A DNA stretch of 64,000 bases from Chlorokybus atmophyticus (lineage: Eukaryota; Streptophyta; Chlorokybophyceae; Chlorokybales; Chlorokybaceae), in NCBI GenBank assembly GCA_009103225.1, contig RHPI01000560.1, forward strand, positions 331,356 to 395,355, given 5' to 3'. This document shows positions 46,618 to 58,658 of this stretch, piece after piece (positions within the stretch are counted from its first letter, which is position 1; each line of letters opens with the position of its first letter). A model generated the notes under the pieces. That model saw only the letters and a list, made by a program, of their open reading frames with translations. It was not told the DNA's origin and made no database searches. Made by a program: the position numbers and the translations under genes.

Positions 46618-49132
46618 GGCGCCCCTGCTACCGTCACCACTGCCTACGCCAACGTCCACACCCACAACGACGCCACCAATGCCTTCTCCTACGCCACCTC
46701 TGCCACCGCTAAAGGCTGGGGCCAGGTACGTAGCTGTCGGCGCCCAGGTGCGGCGAACGCCTAGGCCACGCAGCGCGCGTCACAGCAGCGTAACAGTATA
46801 ATATGTCCCACCACTCCTGTTCTTTATTTTTGCCTCAAGCTGCTCGGCTGCGAGATTCTGCAGCCTGCTTCACTTCGCCCAACCGACCAGCGCTGCCCGG
46901 GCGTGGGATTCGCCCCGTCTTGTAGTGCGCGTCGCTGGTGCGATGCGTCTGGGGTCCGAAGGCTCCAAAGCGACGTCGCTTACGATTAACTAACTGCAGC
47001 GTAAACTGCCTGTACTGAGGGTTGCAGCCCGAGTCCGATTATTGCCGGTCCATACTTAGTTGTTGGGTGACTCGAGCGCGTGTTTGACCCGAAACGCTTC
47101 GGACCACCTTGCTGTGACGGCTAACAGCAGCCGCCAGATGACAGTGTCTGACGGGGGAGCCGTTCACAGTTACAGTTTGACCACTTGCACACCTGTTGAC
47201 GGTGACAACTTGGCGACCATCATCATGGAGGTAGGCAGTTGCCATGAAACATGTGCTGCATGAAAGCTGTTATCAGGCTCCACCTGGAGCCTAATTCATG
47301 GAGCACGTGGACCATGATGTTTTAAATGTTAATGTGCCAAAAATTTTTAAGAAGCTTTTATACAGGGACACTCTTAAACCAAAGGTCGTTATTCATTTTT
47401 ATTTAAATACTCTCAAGATATGGACATGCAGTATACAAGTTTAATAGAGTTTGATTATACCATGGTAAGCTTTGTTTTAACTTTGAAAAAAATTATGTTT
47501 TGCACCGCACATGTGTTAAATATGATGCATGTAGCCGGCTGCGTGCATTTTGATTATGTGGGTTCCTAAAAAGGAAATGTGTTTCGAGTTGTACATATAA
47601 CTTGTAGACGCTTCTTCACATAAATCTTGACGGGCAGCATTGTTATGTTCATTTGCAACGTGATCAACAAATGTAACTTTACTTTAACTTGCGTAAGTCA
47701 CATACATCGATTTGTCGTGCAAAAAAGGTGTACATATTAGTACACGGCCGTTCCCCTCATAACATATCAAGTATTTATCTTATACTGTGCAACTTAATAC
47801 TGTCGTGGTGTGTGTAAGTAGCGTAATCATTTAAGACACGATGTGGAACCTTTTGTTATGATTGTTTGTACGCTCACACAATCGAGCACATAGTGACATA
47901 CACTAGCTCTGACTTGCTAAGACGTAATTCAACTTGTGAGTGTTGCACAACATACACACTTACGCACTAGCTATTACTCAAGTCACTCACGACTTCAATG
48001 AGAGCTAGTAGTATACACTAGCTCTCACTCAAGTCACTCCTCACTTGAGTGAAAGCTAGTGTGTAAGTGTGTAAGTTGTACAACACTCACAAGTTAAAGT
48101 ACGTCTTAGCAAGAGTGCTACACAAAACAGTTAACACATAAATATTGCATCAGTTAAGAATGACTTGTATGCGAGCTGATGAGCGTCAGTTGTACGATAG
48201 ATATAGAGCTGTACTCATGTGCATTGCGAGTTACATTGACGTGACTCTAATCTGATATAAGCATATTCAGGTTAAGTCGCCGTCACATTGGTATTATGGC
48301 TCTTATAAAGATTATGCATTTGTGTAGGACTTGTTGATAATAGAGCATAAGTGTCTCTCTACAAGCGTTTTGGCTAGCAAAGCTCAGGCCTACGGTTTAA
48401 GCCGGTGGCATGCAGCTATAACCGTGATGTTCCTATTAAGAATGTTTCACATTATGCTTGCCCAACCGAACGTTAATGATTTGGCACTCAACACTCATTG
48501 TGCATGGTTTGTACATGACGTATAAAAGCATCAAATCCTTTTCATATACAAAATTATGCAATATGCATTAACAACATGCATAACGGGAATAATTGTTAAA
48601 CAACAAGATCTTCGGTTTTTCTTTAATGATGTGTATTCATTCATAGATGCATAGTTTTGCAATTTGTAATACACACAATATGATATGCACGTGTACGTTA
48701 TTTAATACATATTGACAGTATATAACAATTGTGATTGACACTGCATGCCGTCCAACGATATATTCTTTGCATACATGTTGTAAAGTCCATATCATAATGA
48801 AATATTGTAAAAGCACACAACTCGTGTGACAGGAGGTGATTGAAATTCCCACCATGGCTGTGCATGTGGCGGGAATTGCGCAGTCATTGTCTATATTAAA
48901 ACCTGCCAGGTCTGACGGGGTTTTACCCGGATATTAATAGTAATGCTTTCGTAGTATATATTACATATATAACATGATACTCCCGTTGTACATGTTTCGA
49001 CCACATCATGCATACACATTTTTGAACACGGCAAGTAGGTACGGTAGTGTGCTGAATGATGCAAAGCAAATTGCATCCCAAGGGCACCGATGACATTCTG
49101 TAGGCAGGCTGCGCAGTGCCCGCGCTGCAGGC
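46618..49132. other. Divergent intergenic region, AT-rich, with foldback repeat
   Basis: This region lies between two divergent genes. From about 47280 it is AT-rich without coding character. It contains the foldback repeat at 47917-48110. A small frame at 47060..47263 has no recognisable content. Confidence 0.45.
47917..48110. repeat. MITE-like foldback element with about 65-bp imperfect arms
   Basis: The left arm begins TTGCTAAGACGTA and continues CAACTTGTGAGTGTTGCACA, ACATACACACTTACGCACTAG. The right arm is its inverted match, ending TACGTCTTAGCAA. The centre carries a second nested inverted motif (CACTCAAGTCACTC / GAGTGA). No coding capacity. Confidence 0.8.
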
Positions 49133-50836
49133 ATGGACTCCACGTCTCAGCCGGCGGCGGTGGCCTCGGCATCAGGCGGCGGGTCAGGAGGCTCATGGAC
49201 CCAGCCCCGAGCCGCCGTCTCCTCCCTCGACCCTCACATCTCCCACATCTCCTCCCTGGAGTCCCACGTCTCCTCCCTTGAGGCCGCCCTCTCCCTGCAA
49301 GCCCTCCAGCTGGACTCCATCGACTCCGAGATGTCCCGCATGATCTCTCTCCTCAGGGACGGCGAGGCCCGTCTCCGCGTGATCGAGGAGGACCACGCCC
49401 GCGCCCAGGAGCACTTCCACGCCGCCCGCGCCCTGGCGCACGCCGAGTGGGACAGGAGACACAGGCTGCAGGAGAGGCTGGCGGACGCGGAGGGGAGGGC
49501 GGACAGGGCGGAGAGGGCGAGGGGGAGGGAGGCCAGGGAGGAGGCGGAGGAGGGGGTGAGGAGGAGAGTTCTGTGCGCGTGGGGAGGAAGGTGGGCGGGG
49601 GGTTTGCTGGTTGTTGGTTAATCTTTTGAGAATGCAGTGGTTGTGTGGGTGCTTCCGGCTCGCATGCATTGCTTGCATATGTTTCAGCTAATGCTGCAGT
49701 GAGAGTTAGAATCTTTGTACTGCAGTTTCAGTGTTGTGCATTTCGCAAGTGCGTAGCATGGTGACACTCAGGGTGTTGACATGTAACCATGCAGCTTTCC
49801 AGAAACTTCCTACTTACTTTCTTGGTATACATGCTTGTACTCAAACATTGCTACTGGTTGCTTGCCATTATTTGCAGCGATAGAAGCATACAATTGTTCA
49901 ACACACATGCCCACAGGCGGAACAATATAATAGAGTGCGTGTCTTAGACATGCACTCTGATACATGTGTGTTTTTGTTGCTCTTCTCCTTGCAGGTTCAC
50001 GAAGCATTCTGGTCGTCCCGGCGCCCGCCCCCGCTCGCGTGCGGTGTGGGCCAGCCGCGACCTGTCGACGCTGTACTGGGGAGAACGCGTGGGGGACCCG
50101 CAGGCATCATCGATACCCGTCGCACAGGCGAGGCCAAGGGGGTGATTGGGATGAGGCTTGCATAATGTGTGCAGCGCGAGTTTAGTATACAATGAAGTGT
50201 GAATTGTGAGTAGTTGTCTCATGGGAAAGTCAAACAGTGCGTGCGCATGTGTTTGTGGTTTGTGCGTAAGAAAATGCACGTGCGTGTGCCCGCATGGCGT
50301 TGTGATGTCTGTTGGTTTTAAACATACACAGTAGTTGAGGTACACAACAGTTCAAGCGACCCCAAGTGAAGCAAGTAAGGATGTGTTGTCGTGTGTTTCA
50401 CACAGATGCTCGACGTAGTTGCTGGGAAGATCACATCCGTGGCTCAGCGCACCAAGTCCTCCGTGCCAGGTCAGTTTAGTAATACAACCATCTCCCCCCC
50501 ACCACACACATTCCCAACCCAACCCAACCTCACCCTCCCCCACCCTCACACGCAGACGAGCGTTTCCTCTCGGTCATCTCCCCCGCGCGCACCCTCGACC
50601 TCGAGGTCCCCAAGGATGGTGAGGGACCCTCACGCGACGAGTGGGTGGACATGTTGAGGTGGCTCATGTGGCAGGGGAGGGGCGGTGTGGGTGTTAATGT
50701 TGGTGTTGGTGGGGGTGGGGAGAATATGAGGGTAAAGGGGGGACAACAACTGCCAATGTCGTCTTCGAGGCAAGCGGGCGCGTGGGTGGTGAACTCGCCG
50801 CCGCATGCGCCGAGGACACCACCCGATACGGGGTGA
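49133..50836 (+). CDS. Coiled-coil protein with C-terminal PH-like domain
   Basis: Four exons: 49133..49555, 50005..50127, 50406..50469, 50556..50836, giving 296 aa. Residues about 30-141 are heptad-rich (SLEAALSLQALQLDSIDSEM, then LRDGEARLRVIEEDHARAQE and HRLQERLADAEGRADRAERA). The PH-like domain follows: ARPRSRAVWASRDLSTLYWG, IPVAQMLDVVAGKITSVAQR, then DERFLSVISPARTLDLEVPK and DEWVDMLRWLMWQ, whose Trp matches the C-terminal PH helix. PH domains bind phosphoinositides or proteins at membranes. The tail is Gly-rich. Exon 2 could instead begin at 49995, but 50005 keeps the frame. Its donor is best read as GC (CACAG|GCGAGG). An additional exon between 49556 and 49990 cannot be excluded. Confidence 0.72.
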
Positions 50837-51552
50837 CTTGTGGCTGCATATGGCAAGCCGTGTGCATTTGACATGTCGCATTCTGCATGTATCTCTATTT
50901 ATGTATAGTTGACATTCATTCATGCGTGTCCCCTTTCAATAAGAAGACAGTAGTGCCTATAAGCTCTTGCCTGTCAGGTGTTATTAATGGAATCCTCCTC
51001 CTTTCTTCTCCTGTCATGCTCAATTGTGCTCTCTGCTTGGCCAGGGTAAGTCTGTATCAGTGTAATGTCCATATTGCCACCCTAGCAATGTTTACAAGTT
51101 TAGACACGCCAGTGCTGTGCTGTTATTCTACTTGGATAAGTCCACGCACATGCAGCCGTGAGCACTGAGTTGCGCATGTGGATGCAGAAGCCTCATTCGC
51201 ATCGCTGTCAGTTCGGATTAGGCCAGTAAAGCACAATCTACAACCACAGCACAACCGCTGTTTACCAACAATTGTCTCATCTTACAAATACTAACAGCGA
51301 AATCGTCACACCAAGCTATACACTGTCATCCCTGCCTATCATCGCACAAGCACACTCACACGCACGTCAGCGGCATGCAAGCACGCCTACACAACTACAC
51401 TGCCGCAGCTGCCGGCACAGCGTCCGCTTCCGCCGTTGGCGCCGCCGTGTGCCCCAGCCTGGTACTGCTGCAACGACTGCCGCCCCCCGCTCCAGGATGG
51501 TGATGCCCTGGGCGCTCATCTACTATGCGCGCATAAGTTGTTTGTCATCATG
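50837..51552. other. Convergent intergenic region
   Basis: The region lies between the stops of the PH gene (+) and the C2 gene (-). It should contain both 3' UTRs; nothing else recognised. Confidence 0.5.
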
Positions 51553-54500
51553 TCACCATTGGTCCTGCTCGTCCGCATGCAGAGCGGGGTCGTGTTCTTG
51601 CTGAGACGCAGGCGACATCGCATCCGCAACTTCCTCGTTGAGCTCGCCCTCGTCTTGATGCGGAGGATACTCCTGAGAAACCAACATCAATGCACTCACT
51701 TACTGACTAACTCACGTGTGCAATGTGGATGCATCACTGCAATTACCCACCCTCTCATAAGCGCACGTGTGTGTGTGTACCTGATGCATGGGGAATGCTA
51801 GGTTGTTGTCATCCTGGAATGCATCATCATTATCAATCTCCCCATCATCCGTAATATACCCATCCGATCCTCCTCCATTGGGTGTTGCTTCCACTACATC
51901 CGCTCTCCCTAGATCAAGCGATAGCGTCCTCGAGAAAAACCCACCTTTTCCCCCTCCACCTCCCCCGCCAGCAACATTACCACCTCTCCCAGCGTAACCC
52001 GTCCGGTTGAGTAGTATGTCCGGGAGAGACGTCGTGTCCACGCACATCCGTAACAACAACTCGCCGGCGTACACCGAACCTGACCCGTGCTCTTCATCCA
52101 ACAACCTATGCCACGCCTCTTGAGCACGCCCGAAATGAGGTCTCATTAGAGTGCCTAAATGGACCACAGCGGTGCCTATTGCGCGAAGATTGTGGGATTG
52201 AGGTAAGGATGTGTTGTCTATGTTATCTTCTTCTTCGCGTCCTTCGTGGACCCAACATGTGACTTCGAGCTCGTCTTGCGGGCCAAATAGGCTCATGACG
52301 TGGGTGATGTCGTCGTTGAAAGCCACACTTGCGATGCCGCCGGTAGTGTCGTAAACAACACGCGCGGGGGGAGTGCTCGCAGATTGGCCCCGTGATTGCA
52401 TCGTGCAATGGGCCCACAACACAGTCTTGTTGGTAATGTTGTCACCGCCTTCTTGTCCTGTTGTTGCTGTTGTTGTTGCGGGAGCCACGATAGGGAGACC
52501 GCGCGCAGATACCAGCGCCACGTGCAAGTCCCCCACGATCGGCGTGAAGCACATGATCACCTGGAGCTCCCCTACAACGGCACCTCCATCCTCGCTCTCC
52601 CTCAACTGAATCCATTCATCCTGTGGGGCCAACACACACCAACACACCGTCAAGTTCCCGATACACAACCATTACAAACCCATGACTACTACACACCTGC
52701 ATGCCGGAGCGCACAGCGGTGTGTGTGCCGATGCATGCCACACCGAGGAGTGCGTCGTCGTGGAGACTGGGCTCCCCGCCCGTGCGCGACACGCGACACT
52801 CAACAACAACTTCCTGATCGCTGGCGCCCAGCAGCTCCAGCGAGAAAGCACGCTCCCAGGTTATCACACCTGAAACGGAAGGACAGAGTTGATGCGCGCA
52901 CTCGTGCTGATGGATGCACACACACACTCGCGCAAATGTACACGTAAGATGCACGCCCGCAGACACACGCACGCGTGCGCACGCACACACACGCGTGCGC
53001 ACGCACATGTACGCATGCACACACACAGATACACCTGCACAACCACACGCCCTCTTTGTTCTCTCATGTTTACCAAGTCTAGAGTTTTACCTTTGTAGTT
53101 TGCGTGCGAGGCTGGTGTTGACCCGATGATCACTTTTGAGTTGGGGTTGGGATTGGGGTTGACATTGCTGCTTTCCGCGGTGTTCTCGTTATCACTGTCT
53201 GTGCTGACAGTCTGCCGGAAGTAGAGCGTGCAATATACCCGCGAATGAGGCGTCGGCGTCGCCAAACCCCTCGCCTGAACTAATGTCGCCTGCAACGTGC
53301 CTATCGCCTTCTTGGGCACCTGATCAACACAACCAAACATCATCACCCCCACCCCCACCCCCACACCCCCACCCACACACCTCTCTGTGGCCATCCTCTT
53401 CACTTGCCACATCCGCGCGCGAGGCCTCCGCACTGATGACACCCTCAGCCGGGAGAGACCCACCCTGCTGCTGCTCATCACCACCTGCCCCACCCCCCTC
53501 GTTGTTGTTGTTGTTGTCTTCAATCGACTCGGGCGCGGGCGAATAGCGCGGCGGGGACAAGCTGTCTTCCAGCAGCTCCGATGTACGCTTCAACGACGAC
53601 GACGAAGACGCTAACGCAGTGGGGGGAGCGATGTCTGCCGCAGGGAGGGGAACATCTGCAGGGGGGGCGATATCCGTCGCAGGAGACTGTGTTTCAGACT
53701 GACTATCAGACTGTGCTTCAGGCTGTGTATCAGGCTGTGTTTCAGGGCTTTCTGCTGGGTCTGTCGTTGTTTCCGTGTCGATATCGGCCGCAGGAGGCTG
53801 TGTTTTAGGGCTTCCTGCCGGGTCTGTCTTGGTCTCCTCGGCAATGTCAGTTGCGTCGGGTGCTGCTTCTGGCAATGCGGGTGTAGGTGTATGTACGGGT
53901 GATGCCTCTATATCAACCATGGCCTCTATATCGGCTGTGGCCTCCGGTGTGGCCTCGATAAGAGCTGCGGTGCTGATCGAAACCGCGGCAGGTATCTCGT
54001 CGTCGGTGTCGATATCAGCCCCGGGGCTGTCCTCTTCTTCGACCGTCGTGAGGGAAGGCTTCACTTGAGGGAGGAGCAGAGAGGTTGCTGGTGTGGAGGT
54101 GACGGGCGGGCCGGTACCTGTGTTGGGGTGGGGTGAGACACAGAGCAACATTAGGAGAGGTGTGGGTGAGAAGGGTGAAACCCACCTTGGCGTTTGTTTG
54201 TAGGGGACAGTGCGGGAGACTGCTGCTGCTGCTGCTGCTGTTGTTGTTGGGGGGAGTTGGGTGTGCTCGTGGTGGTTGCATCGCCGCCTCCCTCACTGCC
54301 ACATCCCATGACCTCAACATGCAAACACACAGACCCACGCACACGCACAAGTACTCGCAGGCGTGCATGCACACTGTCTGTGTGTGCATCTGTGTGTGTA
54401 TCACACCTCAGCATGCGTTTCAGCCCCGCGCACTCGTGTTCCCGCTCCCGTAGCTGTTCCCTCAACTTGCTCACGATGGCGCTCTCGACCTTGACCGCCC

Positions 54501-57268
54501 TCTCCGCCACAACCTTCTCAGCCCTGAGCACGCCACACCACTCAACCCAACAACAACATGCAGGCTTATTAACAATTTTCCACAGACACACGTACTTGAG
54601 GGCGGTGAGTTCCGCGCGGAGGGTCTCACGCGTGTGCGCGAGGTCCGCGCGCAGTGCGTCGCGCTCCTGCACGAGTGAGGCCAGCGCGGCCGCCACATCT
54701 GCTCCCGCCCCAACACGTGGCGTGCCCGAAGCCCCAACCTGAGGGATTGTGTGTGGTACACATCAACAACATTGTTGCCACGCTTGTGCCCACTACACGT
54801 GTACACGCAAACAACAGCAACGTGCACACGCACACACACACGCACATACACGCACACGCACGCATGCGCACGTACGCACAAACACACATACCTTGCTCGC
54901 GCCCTCCTGTTGCTCCCTCTCACCTTCCTTCTCCCTCTCTCTCAGTCTCTCCCTCTCCCTCTCCCTTTCTCTCTCCCTCTCCCTCTCTCTGTCCCTCTCC
55001 CTCTCCCTCTCCCCCTCCCTCTCCCTCTCTCTCTCCCGCTCCCGCTCCCTCTCCCTGTTGTCCCTCTCCCTCTCTTTCTCACGGTCTCTCTCACGATCTC
55101 TCTCGCGCTCGCGCTCGCTCTCCGCGCGCACGTCAACAAGCTCACGTTGCAAACGCCGCCTGTGCACAACAAGCAATGTCTCAACTTTCTGTATGCACAC
55201 ACGCACGCACACGCGCACACGCGCATACCTGTCTCCTTTGCACGCTGCATATTTCGCCCGCAGCTTCTTGTACTCGTCCTTCGGGACCGTGTCCTTGTTG
55301 TTGTTGTCGTTGCGTGAAGTTGTCGTGGCCGTCCTGGCTTCCAACTCCGCACGCAGTCTCGCCACCTGATGAGAACATTGTTGTGTATATGTTGTCTTTG
55401 TGTTTCGTGTTGTGTAATTTACTTCTGCTTCGAGTGCGAGGTTGCGTTGGGTTGGTCGTGAGGATAGTTGTTCTCGGAGACTGTCCCGCTCTCTTATGGC
55501 CTCTCCTAGCTTGTCCTTCAGCGCATCCACCAACTGCGCATGTGCGTGGCGTGCCGACGGTGAGTTGGGTTCTATGATTGGTTGTTAGTTGCTTATTAGA
55601 CTTACAGAGCTCTTGTCGGTGTGGACAGCCATGTCCGCCATCGCAGTGAAACCCTTATTCCCCTGCAAAGTGAAGTAGTCATCAGGACACACATGCGCGC
55701 ACACGCCCACACATGTACCCACACGCGCTCATGCACGCGCGCACGCGAGCACGCACGCACAGACACGCAAGCGCACGTCTGTTAGTTTCAGCAACATTGC
55801 AACCAGCAGACGGCTACCACATACTGTGTATGTTTCGATGCGCAGTCGTCTCAGCTCCTCCTGCAGCCTTCGCGCCTCCACAGCGTGGCGCTTCGCCTCG
55901 CGCTCCCAACCCGCCACCGCAGTACGCAACGACACAACCTGGGTGACCAAGAGTCAGACCATGTGGGTATGTGCGTTGTTGCCCGTTCTCACTCTCTCTG
56001 TGTCACTCACCTCTTCTGCCAAGGACTCTTTGTCTCTGTGGGGAAATAGCGTGCTATCGCAGCGCCAGCTGGGACCAGCTTTGCCACCAACGCCGTAACC
56101 ATTGCCTGAGAGACAGTACGTGTGTGCACGCGCGTGCATGCGCGTGCAGGCGTGTGTGTGTGGGTGGGTGAAGGGGTGAGTACCCACCTTTTGAGGTGGA
56201 TTTGGGTGCGTATAGCGGGTGGTATGGCGCTGAGAACGGGCGTGGGAGGCGGTTTGCGAGCGGGTTCGTCATCAGATTGCTGTTGCGCTGAGGCGGGTGG
56301 CCTGCTTTGATGTACCAAAAAACAAATACCAAAGCAAAGGTAAATCTAACCGGAAGCGTGGATGTTTCAACAAGTATGATGGTTTCAACTGTGTGCTGTG
56401 TACTCTGTCCATGATTCCTGTACATTACCTTGAGAGCGGGAGCGTGCGTGCATCGGTCGCTGGAAGTCACCTACTTGAGTTCACATGTTTAGGGTGTTTC
56501 GGTTGACAGCTTCGACAAACTACTGACATGCAATGGCTGCAATCGCTCACACATTATGCCACAAGCAGTTTTGATTATATCTTACCATCAGATTCTTGTG
56601 CTCGCGTGTCGGGTTGAAAGTCGTCTTCCTGTGAGATGTGCTACATCAACGGATGAACATAGTGTTCTATATCAACCAACATTGCAACCATAATTTCAGA
56701 CACGTTTTGAGGCAGCTGCCTTGAAAGTGTCTCTCCGTCTTCTTATAACGTGGCTGTATTTAATTGTCCTCGTGTTAACTCTAGCTATAGTGGCAACACA
56801 TGTAGATGTGACATCCACATGTGCGTGCTGTTGCCGACACGAGGGTGTACCACATCGACTAGGTACTGTTGTCGACATTATAGTGGTGCTGCAGACTTAC
56901 GATAAAAGCTATATGAGTGACCAGTTGGTGTACACTAAAAAGGAACGAAACATATTGTTCGAAGTAATCTCAGAGTCACGTACCTGCTCCCAGTCCTCAT
57001 CCTGATAGATGTCATCCATGCCGTCGTCCCCCTCGCGGTCATACCCAGCCGGTTTCGCGCCGCCGCCCTTTTGTGTCTCCTCCTCGACCCACCTCTGTTG
57101 ATGATGGAGGTGTCGGCGGCGGCTCTCTGGCCTGGGCCCTGGGTCACCGCCGCCGCCGCCGCCGCCAGGCCAGTCAAACTCTACCGCCGCCGCTGCCGCC
57201 ACTGACTCCCTCACCGACGGCAGCGGCGGCTTCCTGCGGCCGGCGCTGCTGGAACCAGGCCTGTCCAT
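51553..57268 (-). CDS. Large coiled-coil protein with tandem C2 domains
   Basis: Seventeen exons, 1230 aa, all phases consistent: 57268..56984, 56628..56586, 56301..56188, 56105..56011, 55938..55825, 55662..55606, 55533..55423, 55365..55229, 55159..54892, 54738..54596, 54523..54407, 54295..54186, 54117..53381, 53319..53091, 52869..52697, 52620..51781, 51672..51553. The N-terminus is Gly/Pro-rich then acidic ([15 protein letters not shown]). Residues about 215-530 are coiled coil, including an Arg/Glu/Asp-only helix at about 325-400 and then a poly-Gln run. Residues 532-777 are disordered and acidic with DT-rich and SETQ repeats. Two C2-like domains follow, starting [20 protein letters not shown] and [18 protein letters not shown]2 domains bind membranes or proteins; the acidic calcium-binding loops are not obvious. 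A trafficking or scaffolding role is possible but unproven. The exon at 56301..56188 is duplicated exactly at 45082-45322. Confidence 0.82.
56194..56434. repeat. Source copy of the 241-bp duplication
   Basis: Here the sequence forms a working exon (56301..56188) and upstream intron of the C2 gene, so this is the original of the copy at 45082-45322. Confidence 0.9.
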
Positions 57269-57388
57269 GCCACCGTGGACAGCGACGATTAGGACAGGGA
57301 CAAGGGGAAGGACATCCAGCAGGAGGCGGCCGCCAGGCTCCCTGCTGGCGACACGTGTCAGCTGAGTCTCTCTCAATTTAGCGCAAAA

Positions 57389-57472
57389 GGCATGTCACGT
57401 GACACCTTGTGCGTCATGCGCACAAGCTAGCACTTGCATTGTGCGCAGTCTTTGTGCGCCACGTGACATGCC
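57389..57472. promoter_or_regulatory. Inverted G-box pair in a bidirectional promoter
   Basis: GGCATGTCACGTG (57389-57401) and its exact reverse complement CACGTGACATGCC (57460-57472) lie between the divergent C2 gene (ATG 57268) and FAM177-like gene (ATG 57616). CACGTG is the G-box/E-box core bound by bZIP and bHLH factors in plants. The symmetric placement suggests a shared control site; this is inference. Confidence 0.5.
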
Positions 57473-57615
57473 TCACTTGACCTTACATGACGTGGCTGCA
57501 GGAGGTGGCGGCGGCGGTGGCGGCGCTGTGTGTGAGGTCGGCTATACAGCGCCGGTGTTAGCGTTGTTGAGGAGAGTGAAGGTGTGTTTTGAGACACGTG
57601 TGTAGGGTTCTAGGA

Positions 57616-58658
57616 ATGGGGTCTCTTGCGGTGCTTCAAAGAGGCGGCAGCAACAGAAACAGCTTGGACCTGCAGCCTCAACAACAAGTGAGTGTGGGCA
57701 GAGAAGAGAGTTGAGAGTGCACATGTTCAGCATACATAACCAATGACGACGAAGCGACTACGTATATGTGTGTATGTGTGGTTGCCATAGCACATACCAA
57801 CCTCCACTCCCACGTGCAGGCTGTGGCGTTGGACTTGGGTCCAGCGGGTTTCCTGAGTGCGGCCGACAAGGAGCACAACGCTGCCACGTCAGCGTCGTCA
57901 GCGTCAAGAGCGGCGGTGACGGCGAAATCAGCGTCGAAGGGGGGATACGCTGCCGTGAATGCGTGCTGGGGAATGGTCAAAGTGGTGGGAGGGGGCATCT
58001 ATAACGGTGAGAGGGCGCGAGGGGGGCTGTTTGTTCAAATGCGCGCACATCCACGTTCACTTACTCAATCACTCAGTCACGCTCAGTTAAGCGCGTGAGC
58101 GTGTGAGTAAGCGAATGAGTGAGCGAGTGAGTGAAGGTGGGTGGGTGCATGCACGCGCCAGTGTCTGGATGTACAACTGTGCGTGCGAGCGCGTGCGTGC
58201 GCACCTGTGCATGAGCATGAGTGAGTGAATGAGTGAGTGACTGAGCTTGCGTGATTGCACGGGGGTGTTCACATACTGGAGAATGACTGCCTGTGCGCGC
58301 GTGCGCACATTCGTGCAGGTGTGCCTTAACAAGTGTATACATGGGCATTCGTGGGTGTGCGTCTGGTTGTCTTAATATGCAAGTCATGAGAGACTGCTAT
58401 GTGACTTGGCGTTGCATGCTGTTCTGTACGAGCAGCGGCGGAGTTTGTTGGCGATCGCTTGGCAAGTCTGGTGGGTCTGGACGAGTCCAAGTACCAGTGG
58501 GCAGTGGATGAGCACTCCCTGCAGCGACAAAAGGTGTGCTGTTGTTCAAGTGTGGCTGCATGTTTGACACACAGCTCTGAAAGGCGTGGTGTGTCTTCTC
58601 TCGTGTACAGGACATCACCAGAGCAGCCAGGAGAAGTGGCGGAGCAGACTCCATATAG
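57616..58658 (+). CDS. FAM177-like protein
   Basis: Four exons: 57616..57687, 57820..58006, 58436..58533, 58611..58658, giving 134 aa. The middle (CWGMVKVVGGGIYNAAEFVG) leads into DRLASLVGLDESKYQWAVDE, which matches the G(D/E).LA..LGL...KYQYA.DEY signature of the FAM177 family, and the protein ends shortly after with a basic tail (RAARRSGGADSI). The function of FAM177 proteins is poorly known. The start at 57616 gives a clean frame, but upstream exons (a frame with ATG 57468 exists) cannot be excluded. Divergent from the C2 gene across about 350 bp. Confidence 0.68.
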
